From Palsa-189 sp963803735 (GTDB lineage Bacteria; Acidobacteriota; Terriglobia; Acidiferrales; UBA7541): a stretch of DNA of 64,000 nucleotides. The DNA is taken from positions 744,001 through 808,000 of the forward strand of contig CAWDNV010000011.1 in the NCBI GenBank assembly GCA_963803735.1. Direction: 5' to 3'. Numbering within the stretch: position 1 is the first letter of the stretch; every line of letters starts with the position of its first letter. A program made the position numbers and the translations under genes. Under the pieces are notes generated by a model. It made no database searches. It was not told the origin of the DNA and was given only the letters and a program-made list of their open reading frames with translations. Positions 44,236-52,395 of this stretch are shown one piece after another.

Positions 44236-45191
44236 TGCTCTCACGCATTGCCGACTCCCTGTTTTGGCTGGCGCGCTATATCGAGCGCGCCGAAGATACG
44301 GCCCGCATTCTCGACGTGAATTACCACATGCTGCTCGAACAATCGCAGGATTCCTACCACTTGCGGTGGGAGCCGCTGATCGTCATGGCCGGCGAAGAAA
44401 ATCTTTTCCGGCGGCTCTACTCCGAAGTGAACGCGGAAAACGTCTTCGAGTTTCTGGCATTTCGCCAGGATAATCCCAGCTCCATCATTCAGTGCATCGC
44501 CAAAGCCCGCGAGAATGCCCGCACGATCCGAGACTGCATGTCGCGCGAGATGTGGGAAGACATCAACGGCCTTTACCACATGGTGGGCCGCTTCAATCCG
44601 CGAGAGGAGATGGTCGCCGGCCCTCATCGCTTCTGCGATAAAATCAAGTTCGCCACGCATCGCTTCCATGGCGTGACCGATGCCACCCTGCCGCGCGACG
44701 AAGGATGGCAATTCCTGCGCATCGGCTGGTCGCTCGAGCGCTCAGAAATGACCTCCCGATTGGTGGACGTCCAATACCAGAATCTTCTCGACGAACTACC
44801 TACGACTGGGACGCCCGATAATCACCAGTGGATGGCTGTCTTGCGTTCGGTTGGAGCGGTCGAGGCCTACCATCGCCATTATCACTGTTTGATCGAGCCC
44901 GAAAAAGTGGCGGGCATGCTGATCCTTAACCCCCAGCATCCACGATCGATCCGCTTTAGCACCACGGAAGTCCAAGCGGGTCTACGCGCCATCAGCGGCA
45001 GTGAGCGCGGCTCCTACGCAAACGAAGCCGAAAGGCTCGCCGGCAGGATTGTGGAGAGGCTTAGCTACGACAAAATCGAGGAGATCTTCAAGCAAGGACT
45101 GCACAGCTATTTGAATGAACTTTCCGGTATGTTTAGCTTGATTGGGAGCGACATCGCTCGCAATTATTTCTATTACGCGGTGGGCGCGTGA
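44235..45191 (+). CDS. Alpha-E domain protein (DUF403)
   Basis: A 318-residue all-helical protein of the alpha-E family that almost always accompanies the circularly permuted ATP-grasp. The N-terminal LSRIADSLFWLARYIERAEDTARILDVN is diagnostic; later come REMWEDINGLYHM, and SLERSEMTSRLVDVQYQNLL. Start ATG 44235 overlaps the upstream stop by one base and has AGGGGAGGG just before it. The last four bases overlap the transglutaminase start. It may act as a scaffold or acyl acceptor in the amide-forming system; no catalytic motif is known. Confidence 0.92.
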   Translation: MLSRIADSLFWLARYIERAEDTARILDVNYHMLLEQSQDSYHLRWEPLIVMAGEENLFRRLYSEVNAENVFEFLAFRQDNPSSIIQCIAKARENARTIRDCMSREMWEDINGLYHMVGRFNPREEMVAGPHRFCDKIKFATHRFHGVTDATLPRDEGWQFLRIGWSLERSEMTSRLVDVQYQNLLDELPTTGTPDNHQWMAVLRSVGAVEAYHRHYHCLIEPEKVAGMLILNPQHPRSIRFSTTEVQAGLRAISGSERGSYANEAERLAGRIVERLSYDKIEEIFKQGLHSYLNELSGMFSLIGSDIARNYFYYAVGA

Positions 45192-46156
45192 ACCGATATC
45201 ATCTGATCCACGTCACTGAGTTCGCCTATGACGGCCCGGTTTCGGAAAGTTACAACGAACTCCGCTTGCGGCCTATCCAAGACGAGCGGCAAAGTTGCCT
45301 TTCGTTCCGCATTGTTACCACGCCCCAGGCCAATGGGACTTCTTATCGCGACGCTTTCGGAAATTCCGTCTACCAGTTCAACGTTCTTCGCGAACATACA
45401 AGCTTGCAGATCCAAGCTGAATCGATCGTATTGACGCATGACGCACCGGAAATTCCCGAGCACTCGCCGAAACTGGCGGAACTGGATGCGCAGAAAGAGA
45501 ACTTGCGCGAGGACCACTTTCAGTTTATCGCCCCGAGCGAATACGTTCCCCACCTGCCCCAGCTGACGGACTTCATTGTGGCTGCCGAAGAGATGAGCGG
45601 CGGCGAAGTGATTTCCTTTGTGCAGAAGCTTTCCGATGTCATTCACGAACGCTTTCGATATCTGCCGGGCGCAACCCACGTTCACTCGTCGATCAGCGAT
45701 TCTCTGTCGATCAACGCGGGAGTTTGCCAGGATTTCGCTCATCTGCTGCTGGGAGCGGCGCGCATGCGCGGTCTTCCGGCGCGGTATGTATCAGGCTATC
45801 TCGTTCCGATGGGCGCTGCGACCCCGCAGGGCAAGCAGGAAGAGGTCATCGGGGGCCAGGCCTCTCATGCCTGGGGCGAGGTTCTGATTCCGCAAAGTGG
45901 TTGGATGGCGTTCGACCCGACCCTCGGCGCACCTGTGGGCCTGCGACACGTGCGACTTGCATATGGCCGCGATTACGGCGACGTCGCTCCTGTTCGCGGC
46001 GTTTACAAGGGACATGCCGGGCAACACCTTTCGGTCGACGTCCGTGTGCGTCCCGCGCTTGACGACGAAGGCCGCGAGCAACTTACCAGGACAGCCGCAG
46101 CCCCGGTTGCACCCCCCATCCTCGAACGGGCCCAGCAGACCGCACAACAACAATAG
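45188..46156 (+). CDS. Bacterial transglutaminase-like cysteine protease
   Basis: A 322-residue protein of the transglutaminase-like superfamily with the bacterial N-terminal beta domain (HVTEFAYDGPVSESYNELRLRP, about 9-30). The catalytic triad is visible: Cys180 in NAGVCQDFAH, His227 in ASHAWGEV and Asp243 in WMAFDPT. Start is GTG overlapping the alpha-E stop (GTGA). In this conserved operon the protease is thought to cleave or remodel the peptide made by the ATP-grasp protein. The C-terminal 30 residues are Ala/Gln-rich and probably disordered. Confidence 0.93.
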   Translation: MNRYHLIHVTEFAYDGPVSESYNELRLRPIQDERQSCLSFRIVTTPQANGTSYRDAFGNSVYQFNVLREHTSLQIQAESIVLTHDAPEIPEHSPKLAELDAQKENLREDHFQFIAPSEYVPHLPQLTDFIVAAEEMSGGEVISFVQKLSDVIHERFRYLPGATHVHSSISDSLSINAGVCQDFAHLLLGAARMRGLPARYVSGYLVPMGAATPQGKQEEVIGGQASHAWGEVLIPQSGWMAFDPTLGAPVGLRHVRLAYGRDYGDVAPVRGVYKGHAGQHLSVDVRVRPALDDEGREQLTRTAAAPVAPPILERAQQTAQQQ

Positions 46157-46274
46157 CTCGAACCCAGCCGCCACCTAGGTTTGCCCGATCTATTCCGCGA
46201 TCGGCGCAAGGATCATCGACTTTACTCAACAGAACCTCGGGTGTATAAGTGCGCCAGTCTGACGGGAGGGTGGC

Positions 46275-46682
46275 ATGCGAAGTAAGTTCCTTTCCTATTT
46301 TGGTTTGGGTGCGGCGCTTTTGACGTTTTCCGGGCTGGCGTTCGCGCACCACGGTTCGGTCGTCTCCTACGACACAAACAAACTGGTTACCGTGGAAGGC
46401 ACCGTGACAGAATTCCGATGGCGGAATCCGCATGTCTACGTCATGTATGACGTGAAGGACGCAGAAGGAAAAGTCGTAAATTGGGGAGCGGAGACGCACT
46501 CTCCGATTGTGTGCGAAAACCAGGATGGGTGGACGAAATCGACGCTCAAGCCTGGGGACAAGATCACCATTTCCGTTTTTCCTTCCAAGATCGGCACCAC
46601 TCGCGGGCTCCTGGCCAAAATCGTGCTCGAGGGCAAAGTAATCATCGACGATACGGGACGAGGAGCGCAGGTAGGCCAGTAA
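46275..46682 (+). CDS. DUF6152 exported protein, copy 1
   Basis: A 135-residue secreted protein with signal peptide (residues 1-24, ending AFAHH) and the DUF6152 pattern: HHGSVVSYDTNKLVTVEGTVTEFRWRNPHVYVMYDV, then a late KPGDKITISVFPSK. The fold is probably a small beta barrel. It is followed 51 bases later by its usual exported partner. A second copy is on the opposite strand at 48497-48892. No activity is known; histidine-rich starts (AHHGS) hint at metal contact, which is inference. Confidence 0.85.
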   Translation: MRSKFLSYFGLGAALLTFSGLAFAHHGSVVSYDTNKLVTVEGTVTEFRWRNPHVYVMYDVKDAEGKVVNWGAETHSPIVCENQDGWTKSTLKPGDKITISVFPSKIGTTRGLLAKIVLEGKVIIDDTGRGAQVGQ

Positions 46683-46733
46683 CTCGCTGCAAGCATGAAA
46701 TGAAAGCACCGGCTGCGGGCCAGGAGCTCCCAG

Positions 46734-47561
46734 ATGCAAAAGTTTTTAATCAAATGCACGATGGTTCTAGCGGCTGCGCTTGTGTCGTCGATGATTGCGT
46801 TCGGCCAGACCGAGCAAGGCCAAGCCGGCCAGCACCCGGCAGCAAATCAAGGCCGCGGACGGGGGCGCGGCGAAGCCAATGCCCCATCTCCTACTGCGAA
46901 TCTGGCGTATGATCCGCACGATTTTTCTGGCGTATGGATGGGGCGCGGCGGAGCGTTTAACAGTTTAAGTAAGAATCCTCCGCCGATGACGGCCTGGGGC
47001 CAGGCACGTTATGACGCCGCAAAACCGGGGATTGGCCCCCGAGCGCAGCCGCTGGGCAATGATCCGATGATGGGTTGCGATCCGATTGGCTATCCGCGCA
47101 TTGCTTTCTACAACGCGTACCCAATGGAGTTTGTGCAGACGAAGGACCGGCTCATCGAGTTTTTCGACTTCTTCTACACACACAGGACGATCTACGTCGA
47201 TGGCCGCAAGCTTCCCGACGACCCAGAACCGACGTGGTACGGCTATTCGGTGGGTCACTGGGAAGCAAATGTGCTAATTGTCGACACCATTGGCTTCAAC
47301 GATCAATCCTGGCTCGACAATGACGGGCACCCTCACAGCGAGCAGATGCGGCTCCAGGAGCGCTTCCAACGAGTGGACCATGACACGATCGAATCGACGA
47401 TGACGCTGACTGATCCGAAGGCCTACACCATGCCTTGGGTGAGCGACAAAAAGACGTGGAAGCTGACACCGAAGCAAACCATGCGCGAAGACGTCTGCGC
47501 GCCTTCCGACGAAGAAACATACCGAAAAGATATGAGGGAACCAGCCGCGGATAAGAAGTAA
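46734..47561 (+). CDS. Exported DUF6152-partner protein, copy 1
   Basis: A 275-residue secreted protein with a signal peptide (about 1-24) and a Gly/Arg-rich stretch (about 40-50). The conserved core has DFSGVWMGRGG, FDFFYTHRTIYVDGRKLPDDPEPTWYGYSVGHWE, VDTIGFNDQSWLD and ERFQRVDHDTIES. I have no functional name for this family; it is paired with DUF6152 here and in the mirror copy. The partner at 47612-48469 shares the DGRELP-DP and YGYSVGKWE blocks, so the two are paralogues. Confidence 0.8.
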   Translation: MQKFLIKCTMVLAAALVSSMIAFGQTEQGQAGQHPAANQGRGRGRGEANAPSPTANLAYDPHDFSGVWMGRGGAFNSLSKNPPPMTAWGQARYDAAKPGIGPRAQPLGNDPMMGCDPIGYPRIAFYNAYPMEFVQTKDRLIEFFDFFYTHRTIYVDGRKLPDDPEPTWYGYSVGHWEANVLIVDTIGFNDQSWLDNDGHPHSEQMRLQERFQRVDHDTIESTMTLTDPKAYTMPWVSDKKTWKLTPKQTMREDVCAPSDEETYRKDMREPAADKK

Positions 47562-47611
47562 TGAAGACCGCAGAGCACAGGATCGCCATATCACGCTGAC
47601 CGATCTGAGCT

Positions 47612-48469
47612 TTACTTCTGGTCTTTGCTGGGTTTGCCGCCGTTTGGGGCTTTGCCGCCGGACCACGATGGGTCGATGATCGACTTCTTGAAGGCGGCGT
47701 TGTCTTCCTGAAGGCAAAACGCTTCCACAAGTTGCCAATCCGGATGCCAGGCGAGCTTTACGGGCCCCGCTGTCCAGGGTTTGGTGTAAGCCTTGGAATC
47801 GCTGGCGGAGATGCTGAGTTCCAATGTGTCCAGATCGGGGCGCCGGTATCGCTCCACGAGGTGCGCCGCGTCGCTGTGGGGCATGCCATTGAGGACCGTC
47901 TGATCGTTGAAGCCAACGGTGTCGACGACTAGCGTATCGCCTTCCCACTTGCCCACGGAATAACCGAAGTAGGCGGGATCCGGATCCTTCGGGAGCTCGC
48001 GGCCATCCATCCAGATTTCGCGATAGGTGTGCGCGTACTCGAAAAACATGAAAATGCGCTGCGGAGTTTGGACGATCTCAAGCGGCTTTTGCTTGGTTAT
48101 GAAATCCGTCAGGCTGATTTGACTGCAGCTGACGTCTTCGTCTTTTCCAAGCGCGGTGCCGCCACCTGCATGGCCGCCGGGCAAATCCTTACGAAGCGAT
48201 AGAGGCTCCGCATTCAATTTCGCCAGTGCCCAGGGTTGCAAAAATGTGTTGGGAGCTTCGTGGATAGGCGAGAATCTGAAATCTTCGCTGACCATCCACA
48301 CTCCTGAGATATCGTGCGGCGGCACGGAACCTTCGTGGTGTTTGCCCGAGTAGATGGCCTGATTGGCGGCCTTCGGGTCCGCTGGAGCGGTCGTCTGGGC
48401 GAAAAGAGCGCGAGAAAGGGCAAGCAACGTCAGGAGGGCAAGGATTGAAGTGAGGAATCGATCGCGCAT
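47612..48469 (-). CDS. Exported DUF6152-partner protein, copy 2
   Basis: About 285 residues, paralogue of the gene at 46734-47561 on the other strand. Signal peptide at about 1-24 (ILALLTLLALSRALFAQ), then HDISGVWMVSEDFRF, MDGRELPKDPDPAYFGYSVGKWEG, VDTVGFNDQTVLNG and ERYRRPDLDTLELS. The start at 48469 follows AAGGAG six bases away. It is convergent with copy 1, with 50 bases between their stops. It is upstream-paired with DUF6152 copy 2 and lies 27 bases downstream of it. Confidence 0.8.
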   Translation of the reverse strand: MRDRFLTSILALLTLLALSRALFAQTTAPADPKAANQAIYSGKHHEGSVPPHDISGVWMVSEDFRFSPIHEAPNTFLQPWALAKLNAEPLSLRKDLPGGHAGGGTALGKDEDVSCSQISLTDFITKQKPLEIVQTPQRIFMFFEYAHTYREIWMDGRELPKDPDPAYFGYSVGKWEGDTLVVDTVGFNDQTVLNGMPHSDAAHLVERYRRPDLDTLELSISASDSKAYTKPWTAGPVKLAWHPDWQLVEAFCLQEDNAAFKKSIIDPSWSGGKAPNGGKPSKDQK

Positions 48470-48496
48470 TTGCAACTCCTTCAGGACGAGTGCCCT

Positions 48497-48892
48497 CTAT
48501 GGCTGACGAGGATCGATGAGATCCGGCCGTCCATCAGCGAAAACTACCCGCTGGAAAATTCCCAACTTCGTTCCGCTCTTGGTGGGATGAAAGTACACGG
48601 TGACCTCGTCGCCGGGTTTCAAGGAGTCATGATGCCATCCGGATCTCGTCAACATTCCGGGACTGGTTAATTCGACCACCCAGTGCTCGGCCGCACCAGT
48701 TTCGGATTTGACGTCCCATGCGAGCGACACGTGCGGATTCACCCACTCAAAGCTGGTGACGGTTCCTTTCAGCTTCAACGTTTTGGCGGGGTCATAAGCC
48801 GAAGTGCCGTGGTGTGCGAGCGCGGTGCTACCTGCGGTCAGCAGTGCTCCCACGAAGGCAAAAGACAAAAGGAGCGGATTCTTCAATCGCAC
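48497..48892 (-). CDS. DUF6152 exported protein, copy 2
   Basis: About 131 residues, DUF6152 family like copy 1: signal peptide LLSFAFVGALLTAGSTALA, then HHGTSAYDPAKTLKLKGTVTSFEWVNPHVSLAWDV and KPGDEVTVYFHPTKSGTKLG. An ATG at 48964 would add 24 residues that do not resemble a signal, so GTG 48892, which directly precedes the signal, is preferred; this choice is uncertain. The gene leads a two-gene unit with the partner protein. Confidence 0.8.
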   Translation of the reverse strand: MRLKNPLLLSFAFVGALLTAGSTALAHHGTSAYDPAKTLKLKGTVTSFEWVNPHVSLAWDVKSETGAAEHWVVELTSPGMLTRSGWHHDSLKPGDEVTVYFHPTKSGTKLGIFQRVVFADGRPDLIDPRQP

Positions 48893-49129
48893 CTCTGCGC
48901 CGTGAAAATCATCTATTGAATAAGATATTAAGCGGAGGATATGGTTGTTAATGTTTGGTGTCAAGCGACCCTACTTGCTCCAAAATGTGCTTTAGGTGCA
49001 AGTTATCAATTTCGCTGGTTCGGGTATTCCATTTTACGGAATTGGCCCAAGAATCTGGGTGTGCCGCAGCCAAATGTATGAGACAATGGGTTGCGTTTGT
49101 TGCTCTTGTAAAAACCTTTTGATCCGTTA

Positions 49130-49172
49130 AAAGGGGCTGCGAGCCGATACAACTCGCGGCCCCTTTGTTTTT
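49130..49172 (+). terminator. Terminator-like hairpin in the cold-shock gene leader
   Basis: AAAGGGGCTGCGAG (49130-49143) pairs with CTCGCGGCCCCTTT (49153-49166) over 14 bases with one G-T wobble; loop of nine bases; then GTTTTT. It is on the cspA strand, 53 bases before its start, with no plus-strand gene upstream since 47561, so it probably acts in the cspA leader. Confidence 0.75.
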
Positions 49173-49224
49173 GCGGCTGAGGCTGCGCGAGAAGCGCCAA
49201 ATAGCCCAAGAAAAGAGAAAATAA

Positions 49225-49428
49225 GTGAAAGAACAAGGAACTGTGAAGTGGTTCAATGCAAGCAAAGGTTTCGGCTTCATTCAGCGCCAGACCGGTGAGG
49301 ACGTTTTCGTGCATCACACGGCCATTCAGGCGGAGGGTTACCGCAGCCTGAATGAAGGGCAAGCTGTGGAGTTTGAAGTCCGTAAGGGCCCAAAGGGCCT
49401 GCAAGCGGAAAACGTAGTCGGCCTTTAG
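49225..49428 (+). CDS. Cold-shock protein (CspA family)
   Basis: A 67-residue single-domain cold-shock protein, an RNA chaperone. Both RNA-binding motifs are intact: KGFGFIQ (RNP1, about 14-20) and DVFVHHTAI (RNP2, about 26-34); GTVKWFN opens the barrel. Start is GTG at 49225 with a purine-rich AAGAGAAAATAA before it. It is flanked by hairpin terminators, one in the leader and one after the stop, so it is transcribed alone. Whether it responds to cold is not shown by sequence. Confidence 0.94.
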   Translation: MKEQGTVKWFNASKGFGFIQRQTGEDVFVHHTAIQAEGYRSLNEGQAVEFEVRKGPKGLQAENVVGL

Positions 49429-49438
49429 TTTTAGAAAC

Positions 49439-49470
49439 GGGCGGGCCTGATCTGGTCCGCCCCGCTTTTC
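49439..49470 (+). terminator. Rho-independent terminator of the cold-shock gene
   Basis: GGGCGGGCC (49439-49447) pairs with GGTCCGCCC (49454-49462) with one wobble, six-base loop, followed by CGCTTTTCC. It begins ten bases after the cspA stop codon. Confidence 0.75.
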
Positions 49471-49476
49471 CAGGGG

Positions 49477-49821
49477 ATGACAGCCCTGAAAGATGGGCGG
49501 CCAATGGCTGATCAGTTTATCATCCAGTATGTCGGGTTCACAGTCGGCAGTCTTGTGCGTGAATACAGTTTTGTTGTTCGCGACGCAGCCGGGCAGCCCC
49601 GTGATTACACTGTGACCATAACAAACGAAGCATTCGTATCCCATCGAGCGCGGTATCAGGACGGTCCTATTATTTGTTCGTTGAGACTTCACCGCGAACT
49701 CGCCACCAATGCCAGTGATCTTTCTGGAACCGAGTTTTGCATTACCGACTTGGAGCTGGCCGATTACCACAGCCACAGCAGCCCCAAGGCAACAAGCTAC
49801 TTTCAGAAACGGCAAGAGTAA
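49477..49821 (+). CDS. Unrecognised 114-residue protein upstream of rpoD
   Basis: A 114-residue protein (or 105 from ATG 49504) with no membrane segment. Composition suggests a mixed alpha/beta cytoplasmic protein: FIIQYVGFTVGSLVREYSFVV, then YTVTITNEAFVSHRARYQDGPIICSLRLHRELA. No family is recognised. It lies just after the cspA terminator and ends 20 bases before the rpoD start, so it could be co-transcribed with rpoD. The stop lies within the upstream part of the longest rpoD frame. Confidence 0.55.
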   Translation: MTALKDGRPMADQFIIQYVGFTVGSLVREYSFVVRDAAGQPRDYTVTITNEAFVSHRARYQDGPIICSLRLHRELATNASDLSGTEFCITDLELADYHSHSSPKATSYFQKRQE

Positions 49822-49841
49822 CTGAACGAAACGGAGGGCCT

Positions 49842-51557
49842 TTGTCGCAGGCACTGGAAGAGAAGTATGAGCAGATGCGGCAGCTCATCGCGCTGGGCAA
49901 GGAGCGGGGCTACCTGCTCTTCGACGAAGTAAACGACATCTTGCCTCCCGAAGTCGACTCGCCTGAAGAAATCAACGACCTGCTCTCAACGCTCGAGCGC
50001 TACGGCATCAGCATCTTTGAAGACCTTGCGGCCGCCCGGGCTGCGGGGTCCACGCCGGAAACCGGCGAAACGCTAGAAACGGAAGTAAAAGAGGAGCCTG
50101 CCTCCGAGCAGGAGGTAGAGGTCGAACTTGACCTGACACCGGGCGTTTTCGACAAAACGAACGATCCGGTCCGAATTTATCTGCGGGAAATGGGCCTGGT
50201 TCCGTTGCTGACGCGCGAGGGCGAAGTTGCGCTCGCCAAGCGGATTGAGCGCGGGCGGCTTGTCGTGCTGAAGACAATTACACGTTCACCCATCATCATC
50301 AAAGAGCTTTTGGAAGTATTGAAGAGCCTGCGCGAAGGCACCCGGTCGATCAAAGAAATCGTGATGTTCGATGAAGAGGAACTAACCGAAGAGAAGCTAG
50401 AGAAAAAGGCGCGACAAATTCTGAATATTCTGGAAAAGATCGCCGCTTTGTATGAAGTCTCGGCAAAACAAGCTGCGCGGCTCGCGAGTACTCCCAAATC
50501 GAAGAAGCGTCCTCATCTGCACGCGCGGCACAAGCTCGCTCGGACCCGCATCCAGATGTCGCAATTGGCGCGATCGATTGAGTTCACCGCGCGTGAGCGG
50601 AATCGGCTGATCGCCAAGCTGCGGCAGACGGTGGAGCGCCTGCACTCGCTGGAACGGGAAGTGGCCAAACTCGAACGCCGTGCCGATCTAACCAGAGGCG
50701 ACGGGGCTGGTGTACGCCGCGAGTTGGGGATGCGCCGCGGGGACCTGGCGGAAATTTCCGACGCGAGCGAGGTTGGCCTGACCGAGCTAAAACGGGCGCT
50801 GCAAAGGATCCAGTCCGGCGAGGCTGTCTCCCAACAGGCAAAGAAGGAGCTCACCCAGGCGAACTTGCGCCTGGTTGTGTCCATCGCCAAGAAATATACC
50901 CACCATGGCTTGCAGTTCCTGGATTTGATCCAAGAGGGCAATATCGGCCTCATGAGGGGCGCAGAGAAATTCGAGTGGCGCCGCGGTTATAAATTTTCGA
51001 CCTACGCCACGTGGTGGATTCGCCAGGCGATTACACGCGCCATTTCCGATCAGGCGCGTACCATACGCGTGCCAGTGCACATGGTCGAGCACATCAACAA
51101 GATGATACGCGCCAGCCGCGAGATGGTGCAGGAACTCGGCCGCGAGCCCACGTCCGAAGAACTGGCCGAGCGCCTGGAGATCCCGGTCGACAAAGTGCGC
51201 CAGGTAAAAAAGATCGCGCAGCAACCCATCTCGTTGGAGACGCCTCTGGGCGAGGAGGAGAGCTCGCACCTGGGCGACCTTATTGAAGACAAAGCGATCG
51301 CGTCACCCTCCGATGCAGCCATCCGGCTTAATCTGCAGGAGCAGACGGCATCTTTGTTAAAGACGCTGACCCCGCGCGAGGAGCGCATCATCAAGATGCG
51401 GTTCGGCATGGAGGACGGCTCCGAACACACCCTGGAAGAAGTGGGGAATACATTTGCAGTCACGCGCGAGCGCATCCGGCAGATTGAGGCCAAGGCCCTG
51501 CGGAAGTTGCGTCACCCGGCACGATCAGACAGACTTCGCTGCTTCCTCGAAGGCTGA
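49842..51557 (+). CDS. rpoD: RNA polymerase sigma factor RpoD (sigma-70)
   Basis: The housekeeping sigma factor, about 571 residues from TTG 49842 (GGAGG four bases upstream); the longer ATG frame would start inside the previous gene. Region 1.1 is the N-terminal acidic part (EKYEQMRQLIALGKERGYLLFDEVNDIL). Region 1.2 begins near residue 107 with NDPVRIYLREMGLVPLLTREGEV. Region 2 has ANLRLVVSIAKKYTHHGLQFLDLIQEGNIGLMRGAEKFEWRRGYKFSTYATWWIRQAITRA, region 3 VHMVEHINKM and region 4 LTPREERIIKMRFGM and VTRERIRQIEAKALRKLRH. The RRM gene follows after 31 bases. Confidence 0.95.
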   Translation: MSQALEEKYEQMRQLIALGKERGYLLFDEVNDILPPEVDSPEEINDLLSTLERYGISIFEDLAAARAAGSTPETGETLETEVKEEPASEQEVEVELDLTPGVFDKTNDPVRIYLREMGLVPLLTREGEVALAKRIERGRLVVLKTITRSPIIIKELLEVLKSLREGTRSIKEIVMFDEEELTEEKLEKKARQILNILEKIAALYEVSAKQAARLASTPKSKKRPHLHARHKLARTRIQMSQLARSIEFTARERNRLIAKLRQTVERLHSLEREVAKLERRADLTRGDGAGVRRELGMRRGDLAEISDASEVGLTELKRALQRIQSGEAVSQQAKKELTQANLRLVVSIAKKYTHHGLQFLDLIQEGNIGLMRGAEKFEWRRGYKFSTYATWWIRQAITRAISDQARTIRVPVHMVEHINKMIRASREMVQELGREPTSEELAERLEIPVDKVRQVKKIAQQPISLETPLGEEESSHLGDLIEDKAIASPSDAAIRLNLQEQTASLLKTLTPREERIIKMRFGMEDGSEHTLEEVGNTFAVTRERIRQIEAKALRKLRHPARSDRLRCFLEG

Positions 51558-51588
51558 TCCGAACCGGTGGTTTGCCAAGGAGAACACG

Positions 51589-51921
51589 ATGAAAAACCTG
51601 TTTATCGGCAACATGAGTTTCCAGACAACGGAAGGCGATCTGCGCACGCTGTTTGAGCCATTCGGAGAGATTACCCGTATTCACATCGTGCAGGATCGTG
51701 AGACGGGACAGCCGCGAGGGTTTGCGTTTGTGGAAGTTGCCGACGATGCCGAAGCAGCCAAGGCGATATCCGCTTTGAATGGGAAAGAAGTCGCGGGACG
51801 GGCTTTGAAGGTGAACGAAGCGACACCCAGGCCGGAGCGCAGCGGGGGTGGTGGTTCACGCGGCGGCGGAGGCGGAGGATTCAGGGACAGAGGGGATAGA
51901 GGCAGAGGCGGACGATACTGA
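51589..51921 (+). CDS. RRM-type RNA-binding protein, glycine-rich
   Basis: A 110-residue protein with one RNA recognition motif. RNP2 is LFIGNMSF (4-11) and RNP1 is RGFAFVEV (about 45-52), with all aromatic positions kept. The C-terminal 30 residues are a Gly/Arg-rich tail (GGGGSRGGGGGGFRDRGDRG), common in bacterial and cyanobacterial cold-induced RNA-binding proteins. Start 51589 follows AAGGAGA. It is directly downstream of rpoD; a large hairpin follows. Confidence 0.92.
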   Translation: MKNLFIGNMSFQTTEGDLRTLFEPFGEITRIHIVQDRETGQPRGFAFVEVADDAEAAKAISALNGKEVAGRALKVNEATPRPERSGGGGSRGGGGGGFRDRGDRGRGGRY

Positions 51922-51936
51922 ACTTAGCAAGCAAAT

Positions 51937-51996
51937 AGTCCGAAGGTCACACGAAGGTTGTTGCCAGGCGTGAGGCGATGCTTTCGGACTTCTTTT
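51937..51996 (+). terminator. Possible terminator after the RRM gene
   Basis: AGTCCGAA (51937-51944) pairs with TTCGGACT (51983-51990), separated by a 38-base region that has its own small pairs, followed by TCTTTT. The loop is large, so the call is moderate. Confidence 0.45.
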
Positions 51997-52056
51997 CCCG
52001 CCTCTCGCAGCTCTATTCGCAACGATTCGTCCCAAATATAAATATAGGAGATGGTT

Positions 52057-52260
52057 ATGGGCAGGATAACGTTCCAAAAGCGTCAAAAGGAAATGAAGAG
52101 GCAGGAAAAGCAGCGCGCGAAGGCCGAGCGCCGCGCCCAGAAAAAGCTAACCAAGAACACGGAAGGCGGGGCACCGATAGAGGCCATAGAGCCTATGGAG
52201 CCTCTCGAGCCCATGGAGACCGTCGAGACAGTGCCGGTTCCTACCGATACAGAGCCGTGA
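52057..52260 (+). CDS. Small basic protein with charged N-terminus
   Basis: A 67-residue protein. Residues 1-35 are very rich in Lys, Arg and Gln (FQKRQKEMKRQEKQRAKAERR), likely one helix; the tail is Glu/Pro-rich with repeated (M/L)EPME units (about 43-60). Start 52057 is favoured by AGGAG seven bases upstream. Similar short basic proteins of unknown role occur in other Acidobacteria and delta-proteobacteria as far as I recall. Possibly RNA- or ribosome-associated, on composition alone. Confidence 0.6.
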   Translation: MGRITFQKRQKEMKRQEKQRAKAERRAQKKLTKNTEGGAPIEAIEPMEPLEPMETVETVPVPTDTEP

Positions 52261-52320
52261 AGTGGATTGTATCTTCCTATTGCGCATGAACAGCAAGGCG
52301 GGCCGGCCAATCGAAACCTT

Positions 52321-52350
52321 ACTGGGCCTTACTGAGCCCCACTGAGCCTT
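52321..52350. repeat. Tandem 10-bp repeat, three copies
   Basis: ACTGGGCCTT, ACTGAGCCCC and ACTGAGCCTT are three consecutive ten-base units just beyond the PAP2 stop codon. A fourth unit GCTGAAGATT is much weaker. Confidence 0.7.
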
Positions 52351-52395
52351 GCTGAAGATTTACGAGCACCACGTCCTCTTTTAACTCCTGACGTT

